Assembly (NCBI RefSeq): GCF_001940235.1
Contig: NZ_MJIE01000001.1
Span: forward strand, 2,232,001-2,296,000
Length of the DNA stretch: 64,000 nt
Source of the DNA: Hornefia porci
Lineage (GTDB): Bacteria; Bacillota; Clostridia; Peptostreptococcales; Anaerovoracaceae
Direction: 5' to 3'
The notes under the pieces were generated by a model. That model was given only the letters and a program-made list of their open reading frames with translations, was not told the DNA's origin and did no database searches. This document shows positions 41,093 to 49,269 of the stretch, piece by piece. Position numbers and translations under genes: made by a program. Position 1 is the stretch's first letter; every line of letters starts with the position of its first letter.

Positions 41093-42187
41093 ATGCTGAA
41101 AGGAAGGATAATGATTGAACGGTTTGTGATCTGTCTCATCGGTTTGAGTGTGGCGCTGACGCAGATCATGCCGGCCTGTGCGGCGGAATCCTCCGACGGA
41201 GCCGCATCGGCGCGTACAAAGGAAAGCCGGTCCGGGCTGCTTCTCCCGGACGGCGGACGGGAGAAGGCGGAAACGACTGTCCGGGTTTCTTACAACAAAA
41301 AAGAAATGAAGGAAATCAAAAAGGATCAGAAGGACGTTGTGAAGGAATTGAAGCAGGAGGATTTTTCGGGACTAGATCCGGGCGAGGTGGATGATGTAAT
41401 GGAAAATGTTATGGAAGACTGCTACGATGACGCATCGCAGATCATGGAGGAGAAGACGTCAGAGCAGACCGCCGGGACAGCCGCGAAGCCTGTCAAAGCC
41501 GCAGGGAAGTCGGTAAACCCGGCAACGGGAGCTGCCAAAGCAACGGCGAAATCTGCCGAATCAACAGCGCGAACAGCCAAGGCTGCGGCGAAATCTGCCG
41601 GTCCGGCAACGGGAGCTGCCAAAGCGGGGAACCTCGTGTCAGTCGATTCCAATCTGAAACCGGCAACCTATAATATCGATGACAACGTGACTGTGACATT
41701 TGATGAAGAGAAAATTGCGCTTGATATTCTGGAAACCGGCAAGGAAGAGAGCGCTGGTGCCTCACACGGATTCCTTTCCCGGCTGACCGCTGTTTTCGCG
41801 GAACCGTGCTTCGCCGCCGGCGGAGATAAAACCAGGACGGCGTCTCACCGCACCAGAATCTATGACAGCTGGACGAAGAAAAAGTGCTTTGAGTGCTTTG
41901 TGGAAGCGCGTTTCACCTACAACAAGAAACGCAGGAGATGCACCGTGGAGACCCTGAGCCACTACGCCAAAAAGTTCTCAATCTTCACTTTGTTCTCCAC
42001 CGTCCACGACAGAAAGTACACCGTAGATGACGACAGCCGCAGATCCCGGATCTGCCGTCAGGAGGGCTACATCCGGACAGGTATCAAGGTGCGCGGACAG
42101 CTGGTGGAACTGTCAGATTACTACGCCTGCGCGGCTCTTTCCTGCAATTACAAAGGCAAGGTCACCCGGAAAAGCAGAACAGCATGA
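41093..42187 (+). CDS. Secreted protein with Ala/Lys repeat and basic Cys domain
   Basis: 364 residues, not recognised. A signal peptide (IERFVICLIGLSVALTQIMPACA, about 8-30) is followed by a charged region with a coiled-coil look (KKEMKEIKKDQKDVVKELKQED). Next is an Ala-rich low-complexity part with two PATGAAKA repeats (about 143-150 and 171-178). The C-terminal domain (about 255-364) is basic, with four or five Cys (KKKCFECF, RICRQ, YYACAALSCNY) that could form disulfides or bind metal. GGAGGTGTGAAAA precedes the ATG. Exported, probably cell-surface or secreted. Confidence 0.7.
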   Translation: MLKGRIMIERFVICLIGLSVALTQIMPACAAESSDGAASARTKESRSGLLLPDGGREKAETTVRVSYNKKEMKEIKKDQKDVVKELKQEDFSGLDPGEVDDVMENVMEDCYDDASQIMEEKTSEQTAGTAAKPVKAAGKSVNPATGAAKATAKSAESTARTAKAAAKSAGPATGAAKAGNLVSVDSNLKPATYNIDDNVTVTFDEEKIALDILETGKEESAGASHGFLSRLTAVFAEPCFAAGGDKTRTASHRTRIYDSWTKKKCFECFVEARFTYNKKRRRCTVETLSHYAKKFSIFTLFSTVHDRKYTVDDDSRRSRICRQEGYIRTGIKVRGQLVELSDYYACAALSCNYKGKVTRKSRTA

Positions 42188-42250
42188 AGCGAACGCCGGG
42201 TCAGAGCCGCGACCCGGAGACAGAGAACATGATACATGGAGGCGAGTAAG

Positions 42251-42442
42251 TTGAATGGAACATTTACGCAGCAGACGCTGCTTCTGACACTTCTGACCGC
42301 AGCACTGGCGGCCGCGGTCATATATTTTCTCGTGCGGCTGATCCGGGCACTGGAGTCCCGGAGAAATGACCGGAACGGGAAATGCGGAAAATGCAGCGAA
42401 GGCTGCTCCGGATCAAAGGATTCACCGGAACAGTCGAATTAG
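42251..42442 (+). CDS. Small Cys-rich single-pass membrane protein
   Basis: About 63 residues: a membrane segment (LLLTLLTAALAAAVIYFLVRLI) followed by CGKCSEGCSG. The layout is that of the FeoB-associated Cys-rich protein at 17464, but there is no feoB here. GGAGG lies 8 bp before the TTG at 42251; an in-frame ATG at 42236 is the alternative start. It lies 64 bp after the secreted-protein gene. Confidence 0.6.
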   Translation: MNGTFTQQTLLLTLLTAALAAAVIYFLVRLIRALESRRNDRNGKCGKCSEGCSGSKDSPEQSN

Positions 42443-42561
42443 CGAAGCAGCGCGAACGGAATGAGTCTGCCGGCGGTACCGCAGCGCATCATCCGATGCC
42501 AAGTCCCCGCCGGCGATTGTTGAACTTTCACAATTATATATATTCCCCGTCCCGGTATTTA

Positions 42562-42570
42562 TGGTATAAT
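42562..42570 (+). promoter_or_regulatory. Extended -10 promoter of the TGS-kinase gene
   Basis: TGGTATAAT (TG-N-TATAAT), about 70 bp before the TTG start; the -35 region is poor. Confidence 0.55.
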
Positions 42571-42642
42571 GTTTGTTCAGAGGATATCAGACTGCAGCGT
42601 ATAGCATCAGGTCAGACATGGAACGGCATGGAGGTATGTATC

Positions 42643-44301
42643 TTGAAAATCAGACTGAAGACGGAACCCCGCGGCGAATTTCGGGACTTTGAGGTGAAGA
42701 AGGGAACCCGGATTGAGGAGATTTACAGGCAGGTGAGGGATGAGCTCCCTTATACTGTCCTGCTGGCGAAGGTGGGCAATGAGTATCAGGACCTTAATTT
42801 TGTGATAGAAGAAGAGTGCAGTGTGGAACTGCTGGATGTGCGGACGCAGGCCGCGAACCTGGTTTATCAGTATGGACTGGTTCTGATTTATCTGACAGCG
42901 GTTAAACATGTGCTGGGCGATACGGAGATGATAATCGACAATTCCCTGAATCAGGGGCTGTATGTCTACGCGCTGGAAGGTGCGTCCGGACGGGAAATTC
43001 ACCAGATTGAGGATGAAATGCGGCGGCTGGTGGAGGAGGATATCCCCATCGAGCATCATCGCTATTCTTCGGAGGAGGGGATTAAACTTCTGATTGAGAT
43101 GAAGCGCTACGCCAACCTGCGGGAGCTGCAGTTCCTGCCGGAGAAGGAGCATCTGGATTTCTACCGGCTGGAGGATTATCAGGATTATTTTTACGGTAAA
43201 ATGGTTCCTTCAACCGGCTACATCCGGCACTTTGAGTTGCGGTCGTACCGCGGCGGCGTGCTGATCCGTTTCCCGCTCCCGGCGAACCCGGACGTGATCC
43301 CGGAGTACAAAGATCAGGTCAGGCTGGCAGAGGCCTTTGACGAGCAGGGACGCTGGGATCGTCTTTTGGGCGTGGATTATGTTGGTGATCTGAACAAAAA
43401 AATCGTCCGTGGTGAGGCGAAGGAGCTGATGATGCTTTCGGAGGCACTGCACGAAAAGAAGATTGCGGAAATCGCGGATATGATAATGAAGCGGAAGAAA
43501 CGGATCATTCTGATTGCGGGTCCGTCCTCCTCCGGAAAGACCACATTCGCGCGTCGGCTTTGTATCCAGCTGAAGGTCAACGGCATGGACGCGCTGTACA
43601 TGGGAACCGACGATTATTTTGTGGAACGCAGCCAGACGCCCCTGGACGAGCACGGCGAGCCGAATTATGAAGATCTGGACGCCATCGACATCGGACTGTT
43701 CAACCAGAACATGAACGATCTGCTGGCAGGACGGGAGGTCGATCTGCCGACGTTTAATTTCATTGAGGGAAAAAAAGAATACGGTAAGCGCATCACCAGA
43801 CTCAGGCACGGCCAGCCCATTGTAATTGAAGGAATTCACGGTCTGAACGGGAAACTGACGGAGCAGATCCCGGCCGAGGAGAAATTCAAAATCTACATCA
43901 GTCCGCTGACCCAGCTGAATATCGATGAGCACGTGCGGATTCCGACGACGGACGAGCGAATGCTCCGGCGCATGGTACGGGACTATCAGTTCCGCGCCCA
44001 CGACGCCCGGAGCACCATTGCGGACTGGCCCAAGGTCCGCGCCGGCGAGGACAAAAATATTTTCCCCTACAGCGACGAAGCGGATGTGCTGTTCAACTCA
44101 TATCACGTCTATGAAATCTCCGTCCTGAAAAAATACGCACAGCCCCTGCTGGAGAAAATCCGTCCGGATGAGCCGGAATACGCAGAAGCCCAGCGGATTC
44201 TGAAGTTTTTGAACTTCTTCCTGCCCATCGAGGACGATTCCGTGATCGTCAACAATTCGATTCTCAGGGAATTCATCGGCGGCAGCGTTTTCGTCGAATA
44301 A
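42643..44301 (+). CDS. Uridine kinase-like protein with TGS and ThrRS-type N-terminal domains
   Basis: 552 residues. The N-terminus (LKIRLKTEPRGEFRDFEVKKGTRIEEIYRQV, 1-60) is a TGS domain; the next part (to about 280) resembles the N2 editing-domain fold of threonyl-tRNA synthetase. The C-terminal kinase has the P-loop IAGPSSSGKTTFARRL, MGTDDYFVERSQTPLDEHGEPNYEDLDAID, and a PRK/uridine-kinase core. This architecture is widespread in Clostridia as 'nucleoside kinase'; its substrate is not settled. GGAGG lies 8 bp before the TTG at 42643. The open frame extends far upstream through the promoter and is not all coding. Confidence 0.85.
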   Translation: MKIRLKTEPRGEFRDFEVKKGTRIEEIYRQVRDELPYTVLLAKVGNEYQDLNFVIEEECSVELLDVRTQAANLVYQYGLVLIYLTAVKHVLGDTEMIIDNSLNQGLYVYALEGASGREIHQIEDEMRRLVEEDIPIEHHRYSSEEGIKLLIEMKRYANLRELQFLPEKEHLDFYRLEDYQDYFYGKMVPSTGYIRHFELRSYRGGVLIRFPLPANPDVIPEYKDQVRLAEAFDEQGRWDRLLGVDYVGDLNKKIVRGEAKELMMLSEALHEKKIAEIADMIMKRKKRIILIAGPSSSGKTTFARRLCIQLKVNGMDALYMGTDDYFVERSQTPLDEHGEPNYEDLDAIDIGLFNQNMNDLLAGREVDLPTFNFIEGKKEYGKRITRLRHGQPIVIEGIHGLNGKLTEQIPAEEKFKIYISPLTQLNIDEHVRIPTTDERMLRRMVRDYQFRAHDARSTIADWPKVRAGEDKNIFPYSDEADVLFNSYHVYEISVLKKYAQPLLEKIRPDEPEYAEAQRILKFLNFFLPIEDDSVIVNNSILREFIGGSVFVE

Positions 44302-44443
44302 ACGCCGGGTTCGCCGCGCGCCGCGGGAGCACCGGAGCATTTCGCTGCGGGAGCGCCGTCTGAGGGGACCGTGCATCCTGCGCTGTCCGCCGCACGCCGC
44401 GGGAGCACCGGAAAGTGCGTTGAAAACAGGAAATAAAGACAGT

Positions 44444-44477
44444 AAAATACCGCCCGAAATGTTCGGACGGTATTTTT
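44444..44477. terminator. Two-way terminator between kinase and desulfoferrodoxin genes
   Basis: AAATACCGCCCGAA pairs with TTCGGACGGTATTT (one mismatch), with TTTTT on the plus side and TTTTACTG on the minus side. Confidence 0.85.
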
Positions 44478-44521
44478 GGCATTTTCAATAAACTGTCTGG
44501 TGCATCTGCAAAACCGTAAAT

Positions 44522-44899
44522 TTACAGGTCTGCCTTCCACAAACCGTGGAGTGTGCAGTATTCGTAAACGGCAACCGGTTTTTCTCCGGGAGCGACGGCA
44601 AAGACTGCCTCCGGCTTATCCGTGGGCTTCAGCCATCTGACCTGAAGGCTGTTTTCGGTTTCCAGCAGGATGCTGGCGATATAGTGCTCATCGGTCATCG
44701 GGTGCTCCACGCTGCCGACCTTGACGCTGACTTTGTCGCCTTCAACGGTCGCAACCGGTACGTGCTTCTCCTGTGCCGCATCGGTAGTGTTTGCTTTCAG
44801 GAGCTCCATGGGCTCCCCGCAACATACGATGGGAACTCCGGATTTATGAGCCATGATAACGATATTTCCGCAATGTGCGCATCTGTACATTTCTAACAT
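44522..44899 (-). CDS. dfx: Desulfoferrodoxin (superoxide reductase, two-centre)
   Basis: 125 residues. The N-terminal desulforedoxin centre is YRCAHCGN..VCCGEPM (four Cys). The catalytic centre II ligands are visible in EKHVP, GSVEHPMTDEHY and the final CTLHGLW (Cys and His). It reduces superoxide to peroxide without making oxygen, a marker of strict anaerobes. GGAGGAAACATT sets the ATG. Monocistronic, with a sigma-A promoter at 44939. Confidence 0.96.
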   Translation of the reverse strand: MLEMYRCAHCGNIVIMAHKSGVPIVCCGEPMELLKANTTDAAQEKHVPVATVEGDKVSVKVGSVEHPMTDEHYIASILLETENSLQVRWLKPTDKPEAVFAVAPGEKPVAVYEYCTLHGLWKADL

Positions 44900-44938
44900 A
44901 ATGTTTCCTCCCTGTTAAGAACTTTAAGTTGTATGACC

Positions 44939-44967
44939 ATTATATACCCCGCGGTGCACAAAGTAAA
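44939..44967 (-). promoter_or_regulatory. Promoter of dfx
   Basis: Minus strand TTTACT (44967-44962), 17-bp spacer, TATAAT (44944-44939). Confidence 0.75.
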
Positions 44968-45120
44968 CAGCAACAATTGCGGAAAATTCAGACGAGAGGG
45001 CAGATGAGGCGGCAACCGGGGCGGTACCCGAGCCGACAACCGAGCCGGCAACCGAGGCGGTGAGGATGCGAGAGAGATTCCTCCACACTCTTCGGGAAGG
45101 CCTTTGTACAAAAAGAAAAT

Positions 45121-45165
45121 TTTGTAGGTTTTGTGGGTTAATTATTAACCTATAAAACCTACAAA
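45121..45165. repeat. 22-bp near-perfect inverted repeat
   Basis: TTTGTAGGTTTTGTGGGTTAAT (45121-45142, two wobble positions) and its partner at 45144-45165 meet almost without a loop. It lies in an AT-rich patch between GC-rich sequence, upstream of the YdbS-like gene. No T-tail suits it as a plain terminator. Confidence 0.75.
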
Positions 45166-45206
45166 TCTGACTTTCCGGCATAAAGCATCCGGGAAGGACA
45201 GGGAGA

Positions 45207-45252
45207 ACCTGCCACGTAATTCCCCGTTCGGGACCTGCCACGCAATTCCCCG
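45207..45252. repeat. Two 20-bp direct repeats, period 26
   Basis: ACCTGCCACGTAATTCCCCG at 45207 and ACCTGCCACGCAATTCCCCG at 45233 differ at one base. They lie 115-160 bp before the YdbS-like start and may be regulator sites. Confidence 0.65.
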
Positions 45253-45366
45253 GCCGGAGTTCGGCCGTAACTCGCCCGAGAAGCACATTTCCATGGATTG
45301 AGGATGATTGACGCAGCTGTCTGTGCATGGCATAATGGAGGAAAGTCAGAGCAGGGGGGATGCGAG

Positions 45367-45867
45367 ATGAAAGAATACAAAAAGTTAGAGAAGAACGCGT
45401 TGAAGTACATGTACGTGGTTAACGGGATTGCCATTGCGATTTATGCGGTGGTATTTCTTGGCGTTGCGGCCGATCTCTGGTTCGGATGGATTTTCCCGGG
45501 AATCCCGCATCGGCAGATTGCGGCGGTCGTTGTGCTGGCGCTTTATGTGGCGCTTGCTGTGACGAAGATTTTGTCACCGAAAATACTTTATCACTGGTAC
45601 AGGTATGCCATTGATGATGAAGAAATTAATATCCGTTCCGGAGTTTTTGTTAAAAAGACTGAAATCGTGCCTATCGAGCGGGTGCAGAAAATCGAGATGA
45701 GCCGGGGCCCTGTCGAGCGGAGGTACGGTCTGGCTTCGGTTTCAGTTGTGACTGCGGGCGGCGACGTGGATGTGCAGTATCTGCCGGCAGCGGAGGCGGA
45801 GGAAATTGCGGTATCGCTTAAGCGCAAGGTGAGCCGGATCGCTCAGGGAGAGGAGGTCCGGGCATGA
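45367..45867 (+). CDS. YdbS-like bacterial PH-domain membrane protein
   Basis: 166 residues. Two N-terminal membrane segments (YVVNGIAIAIYAVVFLGVAADLWF and AAVVVLALYVALAVTKI) are followed by one bPH2 domain (YRYAIDDEEINIRSGVFVKKTEIVPIERVQKIEMSRGPVERRYGLASVSVVTAGG). This is the YdbS (DUF304) form. It is coupled to the YdbT-like gene by a 4-bp overlap. In B. subtilis the ydbST pair protects against peptides such as amylocyclicin. The ATG at 45367 follows GGGGGGATGCGAG. Confidence 0.88.
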   Translation: MKEYKKLEKNALKYMYVVNGIAIAIYAVVFLGVAADLWFGWIFPGIPHRQIAAVVVLALYVALAVTKILSPKILYHWYRYAIDDEEINIRSGVFVKKTEIVPIERVQKIEMSRGPVERRYGLASVSVVTAGGDVDVQYLPAAEAEEIAVSLKRKVSRIAQGEEVRA

Positions 45868-47381
45868 ATGAAAATGAGAGGATTGTTTACCGCAGTCATT
45901 TCAGCGTTCTGATTACCAAAGCGACCGGTGTGCTGGCCGCGCTGGCTGTAATCATTGTGACAAATCTGCGGGATGCGGAGACCCTTTTTCGTGAATTGCG
46001 AACGACCGGCGGCGTCCCGTCCCGGTACTGCCCGGTTCTGCTGGGGATCCTCGGGATGATTTTGTTCCTCGCGGCCCTTGCGGTGAGGCGCTGGCGGCGG
46101 ACGTACATTATCCTTGACGGAACGAATCTGATTGTGCATCGTGCGACTATGGTTGACAGACAAAATATTATCGACCTGGCGACGGTGTCCAGTGTCAACC
46201 TTGAACAAAATCTTTTACAGATGATGCTCGGCGTCTATCGTATCCGCATCGATACTAATTCCGCCTCGACGGCTGAAGATACGGATGTAGACCTGGTTCT
46301 GGCCCGGGATAAGGCGGAGGAGTTTAAAAGGCTGGTGATGAGCCGGATGGGCTCGGAGAGTCCGGTGCCGGTCGATCCGCGGGAGCTGTATCATAACGGA
46401 ATTTCCTATGGCACCGGAGCGGTGCTTCGCCATGCGCTGTTCTCCAACAGTATTGCCGGGCTCCTGATCGGCGTCGGCGGACTGATGCTGGGGAGCGGGA
46501 TGCTGATTGATGATATTCGAGGTATTGATACCTCAGGCCTCGGGGAGTTTCTGACCAGCCTGGTGGTGCTGCTGGTGGCGGTCTGGTCGCTGGTCGGCAC
46601 GCCCGTCAAAAGTTTCCTGCATCTCTATGATTTCCGCTGTATGCGGCACGAGGATTCGCTGCGCTTTGCATACGGTCTGACCAGGAGACGGGATTTCTCG
46701 ATTCCGGTCAGTAAGATTCATGCCGTGACGGTGAATCAGGGTGTTCTGGCGCGAATTTTCGGCTGCGAGGAACTGAAAATCTCCGTGATCGGGATGGGTG
46801 ATGATGACGACGAGGTATGTAATCTTTCCCTCTATCTGAGGAAGGACAAAGTCACCCCGCTTGTGAGCCGGCTGCTGCCGGAGTATGAGCAGCTTTATCA
46901 AATGAAATGGGAACGAAAGCGGACGATACTGACGGCGATAGACGCAGTTCGTTACGTGCTGATCTCGTCGGCGGTGATGGCGGCTGCCTGGCTTGTGATT
47001 CCATTGTCGTTCAACTGGAAACTGCTGATTGCGGCGGGCGTTCCTGCCGCCGCGGCGGTATGTTCTGTGTCTGCAGGCGCAACAGCGGGTCTCGCACTGG
47101 CAGAGAATGGCGTGGTAATCCGGGAGGGCATCTTCGATGCGACGCGGACGCTGGTCTTTTACAAAAAACTGCAGACGATGCGCTACGACGGAGGGCCGAT
47201 CTGGCGTCATTTCGGCGTCAGTGAAGGAGTCCTCACGATGTTTGGCGGAATGTTCGGATCGTCGATATCGGTGGACGCTTTCCCGACCGAGAAATTTGAA
47301 GAGATCGCGCGCCGCATGTGCGAGGCGAGATGCTATTCGCCGCGTTTTGAACAAAAAAACGTCCGGAACGATCTCTCATAA
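45864..47381 (+). CDS. YdbT-like membrane protein with tandem PH domains
   Basis: 505 residues. Three pairs of membrane segments alternate with three bPH2 domains (about 80-150, 260-345 and 415-490). The repeated pattern is seen in DGTNLIVHRATMVDRQNIIDLATVSSVNLEQNLLQMMLGVYRIRI and RRRDFSIPVSKIHAVTVNQGVLARIFGCEELKISVIG. This is the YdbT partner of the gene upstream, with which it overlaps by ATGA. Role unknown beyond envelope protection in B. subtilis. No terminator was seen right after it. Confidence 0.88.
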   Translation: MNENERIVYRSHFSVLITKATGVLAALAVIIVTNLRDAETLFRELRTTGGVPSRYCPVLLGILGMILFLAALAVRRWRRTYIILDGTNLIVHRATMVDRQNIIDLATVSSVNLEQNLLQMMLGVYRIRIDTNSASTAEDTDVDLVLARDKAEEFKRLVMSRMGSESPVPVDPRELYHNGISYGTGAVLRHALFSNSIAGLLIGVGGLMLGSGMLIDDIRGIDTSGLGEFLTSLVVLLVAVWSLVGTPVKSFLHLYDFRCMRHEDSLRFAYGLTRRRDFSIPVSKIHAVTVNQGVLARIFGCEELKISVIGMGDDDDEVCNLSLYLRKDKVTPLVSRLLPEYEQLYQMKWERKRTILTAIDAVRYVLISSAVMAAAWLVIPLSFNWKLLIAAGVPAAAAVCSVSAGATAGLALAENGVVIREGIFDATRTLVFYKKLQTMRYDGGPIWRHFGVSEGVLTMFGGMFGSSISVDAFPTEKFEEIARRMCEARCYSPRFEQKNVRNDLS

Positions 47382-47438
47382 GCTGAGACAATATGGGTCA
47401 TCATGCTTCGCCATTTTCATAAATTCTTTTTCTCTCAT
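47376..47438 (-). CDS. Possible 20-residue peptide or gene remnant
   Basis: On the minus strand AAGGAGG lies 7 bp before an ATG that opens only 20 codons (MREKEFMKMAKHDDPYCLSL). The ribosome site is consensus, so it is either a small peptide or the stump of a lost gene next to a decayed toxin-antitoxin locus. It overlaps the 3' end of the YdbT-like gene by 6 bp. Confidence 0.3.
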   Translation of the reverse strand: MREKEFMKMAKHDDPYCLSL

Positions 47439-47585
47439 ATGAATTCCTCCTTGATTTTAGGCAAAACAAAACGACAGCCGGAATTGACTGCCGTAATAGT
47501 TTGCATGTATGTGCAGTTTGTAATGATATTGTATTGACATTAAACGAATAATTGCATATACTGACTACAGAAGAGAGGTGATTTT

Positions 47586-47858
47586 ATGGCGACTACAAAT
47601 TTGAATATAAGAACCGATAAGGAGATCAAAGAGCAAGCCGAGCAGATTTTTTCAGATCTTGGATTGAATATGACAACTGCAGTGAATATATTCCTGAGAG
47701 CAGTCATCCGAGAAAATGGAATCCCTTTTGATCTGAAACTGGAGGTTCCTAACAAAGTAACCGCCGCAGCGATTGAAGAAGGCAGACGGATTGCTTCAGA
47801 TCCTGATGTAAAAGGCTATGCCGATATGGACGAACTTAAAGCGGCACTTGATTTCTGA
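47586..47858 (+). CDS. RelB/DinJ-family antitoxin
   Basis: 90 residues. TTNLNIRTDKEIKEQAEQIFSDLGLNMTTAVNIFLRAVIRENGIPFDL is the ribbon-helix-helix domain of DinJ/RelB antitoxins, and the C-terminal half should wrap the toxin. AGAGAGGTGATTTT precedes the ATG. The toxin gene that should follow is reduced to a fragment (47860-47937), so this is an orphan antitoxin. It is AT-richer than the neighbours, consistent with acquisition. Confidence 0.9.
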   Translation: MATTNLNIRTDKEIKEQAEQIFSDLGLNMTTAVNIFLRAVIRENGIPFDLKLEVPNKVTAAAIEEGRRIASDPDVKGYADMDELKAALDF

Positions 47859-47859
47859 A

Positions 47860-47937
47860 CTCAGAAACGACGTGCTCGTATTGATGCTTTATCGACTCGG
47901 ATCACATTCAGAGTTATTCAAAAAAATAGAATACTGA
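47860..47937 (+). pseudogene. Remnant of a YafQ/RelE-type toxin (C-terminus only)
   Basis: Directly after the antitoxin stop, in another frame, the sequence reads LRNDVLVLMLYRLGSHSELFKKIEY and then a stop. The part YRLGSHSELF matches the conserved end of YafQ-family toxins (R-x-G-S/T-H-S-x-L-F). The first 65 or so residues, including the start, are missing, so the toxin is dead. Confidence 0.7.
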
Positions 47938-48000
47938 AAAATCGAAGAGAGGACGAGTCAGGTATATCTTTTGCCTGATCCCGTCCTTGCAGGGGAGCCG

Positions 48001-48032
48001 AAAAAAATCCGCTGACCATTGAAATCAGCGGA
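48001..48032 (-). terminator. Minus-strand terminator
   Basis: TCCGCTGA and TCAGCGGA (48008-48015 with 48025-48032), followed on the minus strand by TTTTTTT. It lies 150 bases beyond the tmRNA and needs a transcript to end. Confidence 0.8.
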
Positions 48033-48146
48033 ATTCGTTGCAATGCGCAGTCGGTTTCAACCGAATCGGAGATTCGGGAAACCGTTGCAGCTGACCTACC
48101 GCAGTGCTTTCGGCGCTTACGCTTGAAATCACTGGGTTAGGAGCAA
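48033..48146 (-). other. Structured interval between two terminators
   Basis: About 115 bases downstream of tmRNA, with no ORF. A stacked hairpin is exact: CGGTTTC/GAAACCG (48052-48058 with 48078-48084) around CCGAATC/GATTCGG (48061-48067 with 48071-48077). A small RNA on the minus strand ending at 48008 is possible. No known RNA family was recognised. Confidence 0.35.
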
Positions 48147-48176
48147 GCAAAAGGTTCAGAGTTTTACCTCTGAACC
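48147..48176 (-). terminator. Terminator of tmRNA
   Basis: Minus strand AGGTTCAGAG, loop GTAAAA, CTCTGAACCT, then TTTGCTTG, starting 9 bases after the tmRNA 3' end. Confidence 0.8.
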
Positions 48177-48184
48177 TCAAAAAA

Positions 48185-48544
48185 TGGTGGAGATGATGGG
48201 AGTCGAACCCATGTCCGAAAGCATTTCCGCAGCAGTTTCTCCGAGCGCAGCTGATGGTTTAGGTTTCGCTCGTCTGTCCGCCCGTCAGCAGGCTGATAGA
48301 TCCGCTATCCCGTTGTTCCCTTGCAGATCCGGGAAAGTCTGTAAGGTTTTCCTGTATAATTCGATGCCAGGCATCCGGCCTACAGGGAAACCGGAGCTGA
48401 CACGCAGCGCTGCTTATGCAGCCAGTGCGAAATTGTTATTATTATTTTTAGCGTTTATATTTAAACGGCCCTTTTTAACGCAGACTGGGCGACTGCGGCT
48501 CGCTTCTGCTGTTTCTACACCCCCGTCGAAACCTTTACACCCCC
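48185..48544 (-). ncRNA. ssrA: tmRNA (transfer-messenger RNA)
   Basis: About 360 nt on the minus strand. The 5' end GGGGGTGTAAAGGTTTCGAC pairs with the 3' CATCTCC before ACCA, forming the tRNA-like acceptor stem with wobble pairs. The TTCGACTCCCAT T-arm is present. The internal frame reads GCT AAA AAT AAT AAT AAC AAT TTC GCA CTG GCT GCA TAA, giving the tag AKNNNNNFALAA. The tag ends in the ALAA expected for ClpXP targeting. It rescues ribosomes stalled on broken mRNA. Confidence 0.96.
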
Positions 48545-48585
48545 GCAAAGATCCGCCGGATATGGCGAACTGAATTTGTACTAAT

Positions 48586-48613
48586 ATTATACACGACTTT
48601 CACAAAAAGTAAA
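48586..48613 (-). promoter_or_regulatory. Promoter of tmRNA
   Basis: Minus strand TTTACT (48613-48608), 16-bp spacer, TATAAT (48591-48586). It lies about 40 bp before the mature 5' end, which leaves a leader for RNase P to remove. Confidence 0.75.
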
Positions 48614-48706
48614 CAGATCATCAATCGTTTATCGCCTCGCAAGTATTAATCGCCTATAATCTCACAAGTCGCTCCCGCAAGGCATCCACAGATCATCAAT
48701 CGTTTA
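48613..48706. repeat. 19-bp direct repeat, 75 bp apart
   Basis: ACAGATCATCAATCGTTTA at 48613-48631 and again at 48688-48706, followed in both by YYGCCTC. It lies between the tmRNA promoter and the YbaK-type gene stop. Confidence 0.7.
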
Positions 48707-48711
48707 CTGCC

Positions 48712-49200
48712 TCATAAATCGACGACGTTTACTGTATAATCGAGGGATTCGATGAACCGGATCACGTCGCCGGTGCGAAGGAAAACCGTTTTCTCATTGG
48801 TGTTCGGATGGAAACTCATGCGGTCAGCCGAGATGATTTCCCGGTCGATGAAGACGCGGATGTCGTGATCCGCGTTGCTGAGGAGCCCGAAAGGTGATAC
48901 GACGCCCGGCGGAAGCAGCATCTTCTCGTAAAGACTGTTTTCCGACGCCATCCGGATACCCTTTGTCTGCGTCAGGTCCCCGAAAGCTTTCATATCCAGG
49001 CGTTTCCGGTCATCCATGATTACGAGAAAAAACTGAGTCTTCTTTTTGTTCGTAAGGAACATCGTTTTGGTTCTTACGCCTTCGATACCTTCGATGAAAC
49101 GGTCCGCCTGTTCGGTTGTGAGCGCGGCTTCGTGTTCCACAAGCTGAAACGGAATGTTCAGTGCGTTCAGATGTTCTTCCACGGTTTTGTAACGATCCAT
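48712..49200 (-). CDS. YbaK/ProX-type aminoacyl-tRNA deacylase
   Basis: 162 residues. FQLVEHEAALTTEQADRFIEGIEGVRTKTMFLTNKKKTQFFLVIMDDRKRLDMK and PPGVVSPFGLLSNADHDIRVFIDREI match the YbaK/EbsC domain of the ProX (PrdX/ProXp-ala) branch, which removes alanine from mischarged tRNA-Pro. AAAGGAGGCACACC sets the ATG at 49200. With the AlaX-type protein at 3399 the window holds two free-standing editing factors. It lies 69 bp after the dehydrogenase gene and could share its transcript. Confidence 0.87.
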   Translation of the reverse strand: MDRYKTVEEHLNALNIPFQLVEHEAALTTEQADRFIEGIEGVRTKTMFLTNKKKTQFFLVIMDDRKRLDMKAFGDLTQTKGIRMASENSLYEKMLLPPGVVSPFGLLSNADHDIRVFIDREIISADRMSFHPNTNEKTVFLRTGDVIRFIESLDYTVNVVDL

Positions 49201-49269
49201 GGTGTGCCTCCTTTGTGAGACGGCTGCGCAATCTCCGCAGAGTCGGTTCACGGTTTCAGCGAGATGAAT

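Noticed and set aside
48185..48544. A protein frame of 129 codons on the plus strand at 48184-48573
   Set aside because: It is the complement of tmRNA, whose acceptor stem, T-arm and tag frame are all evident.
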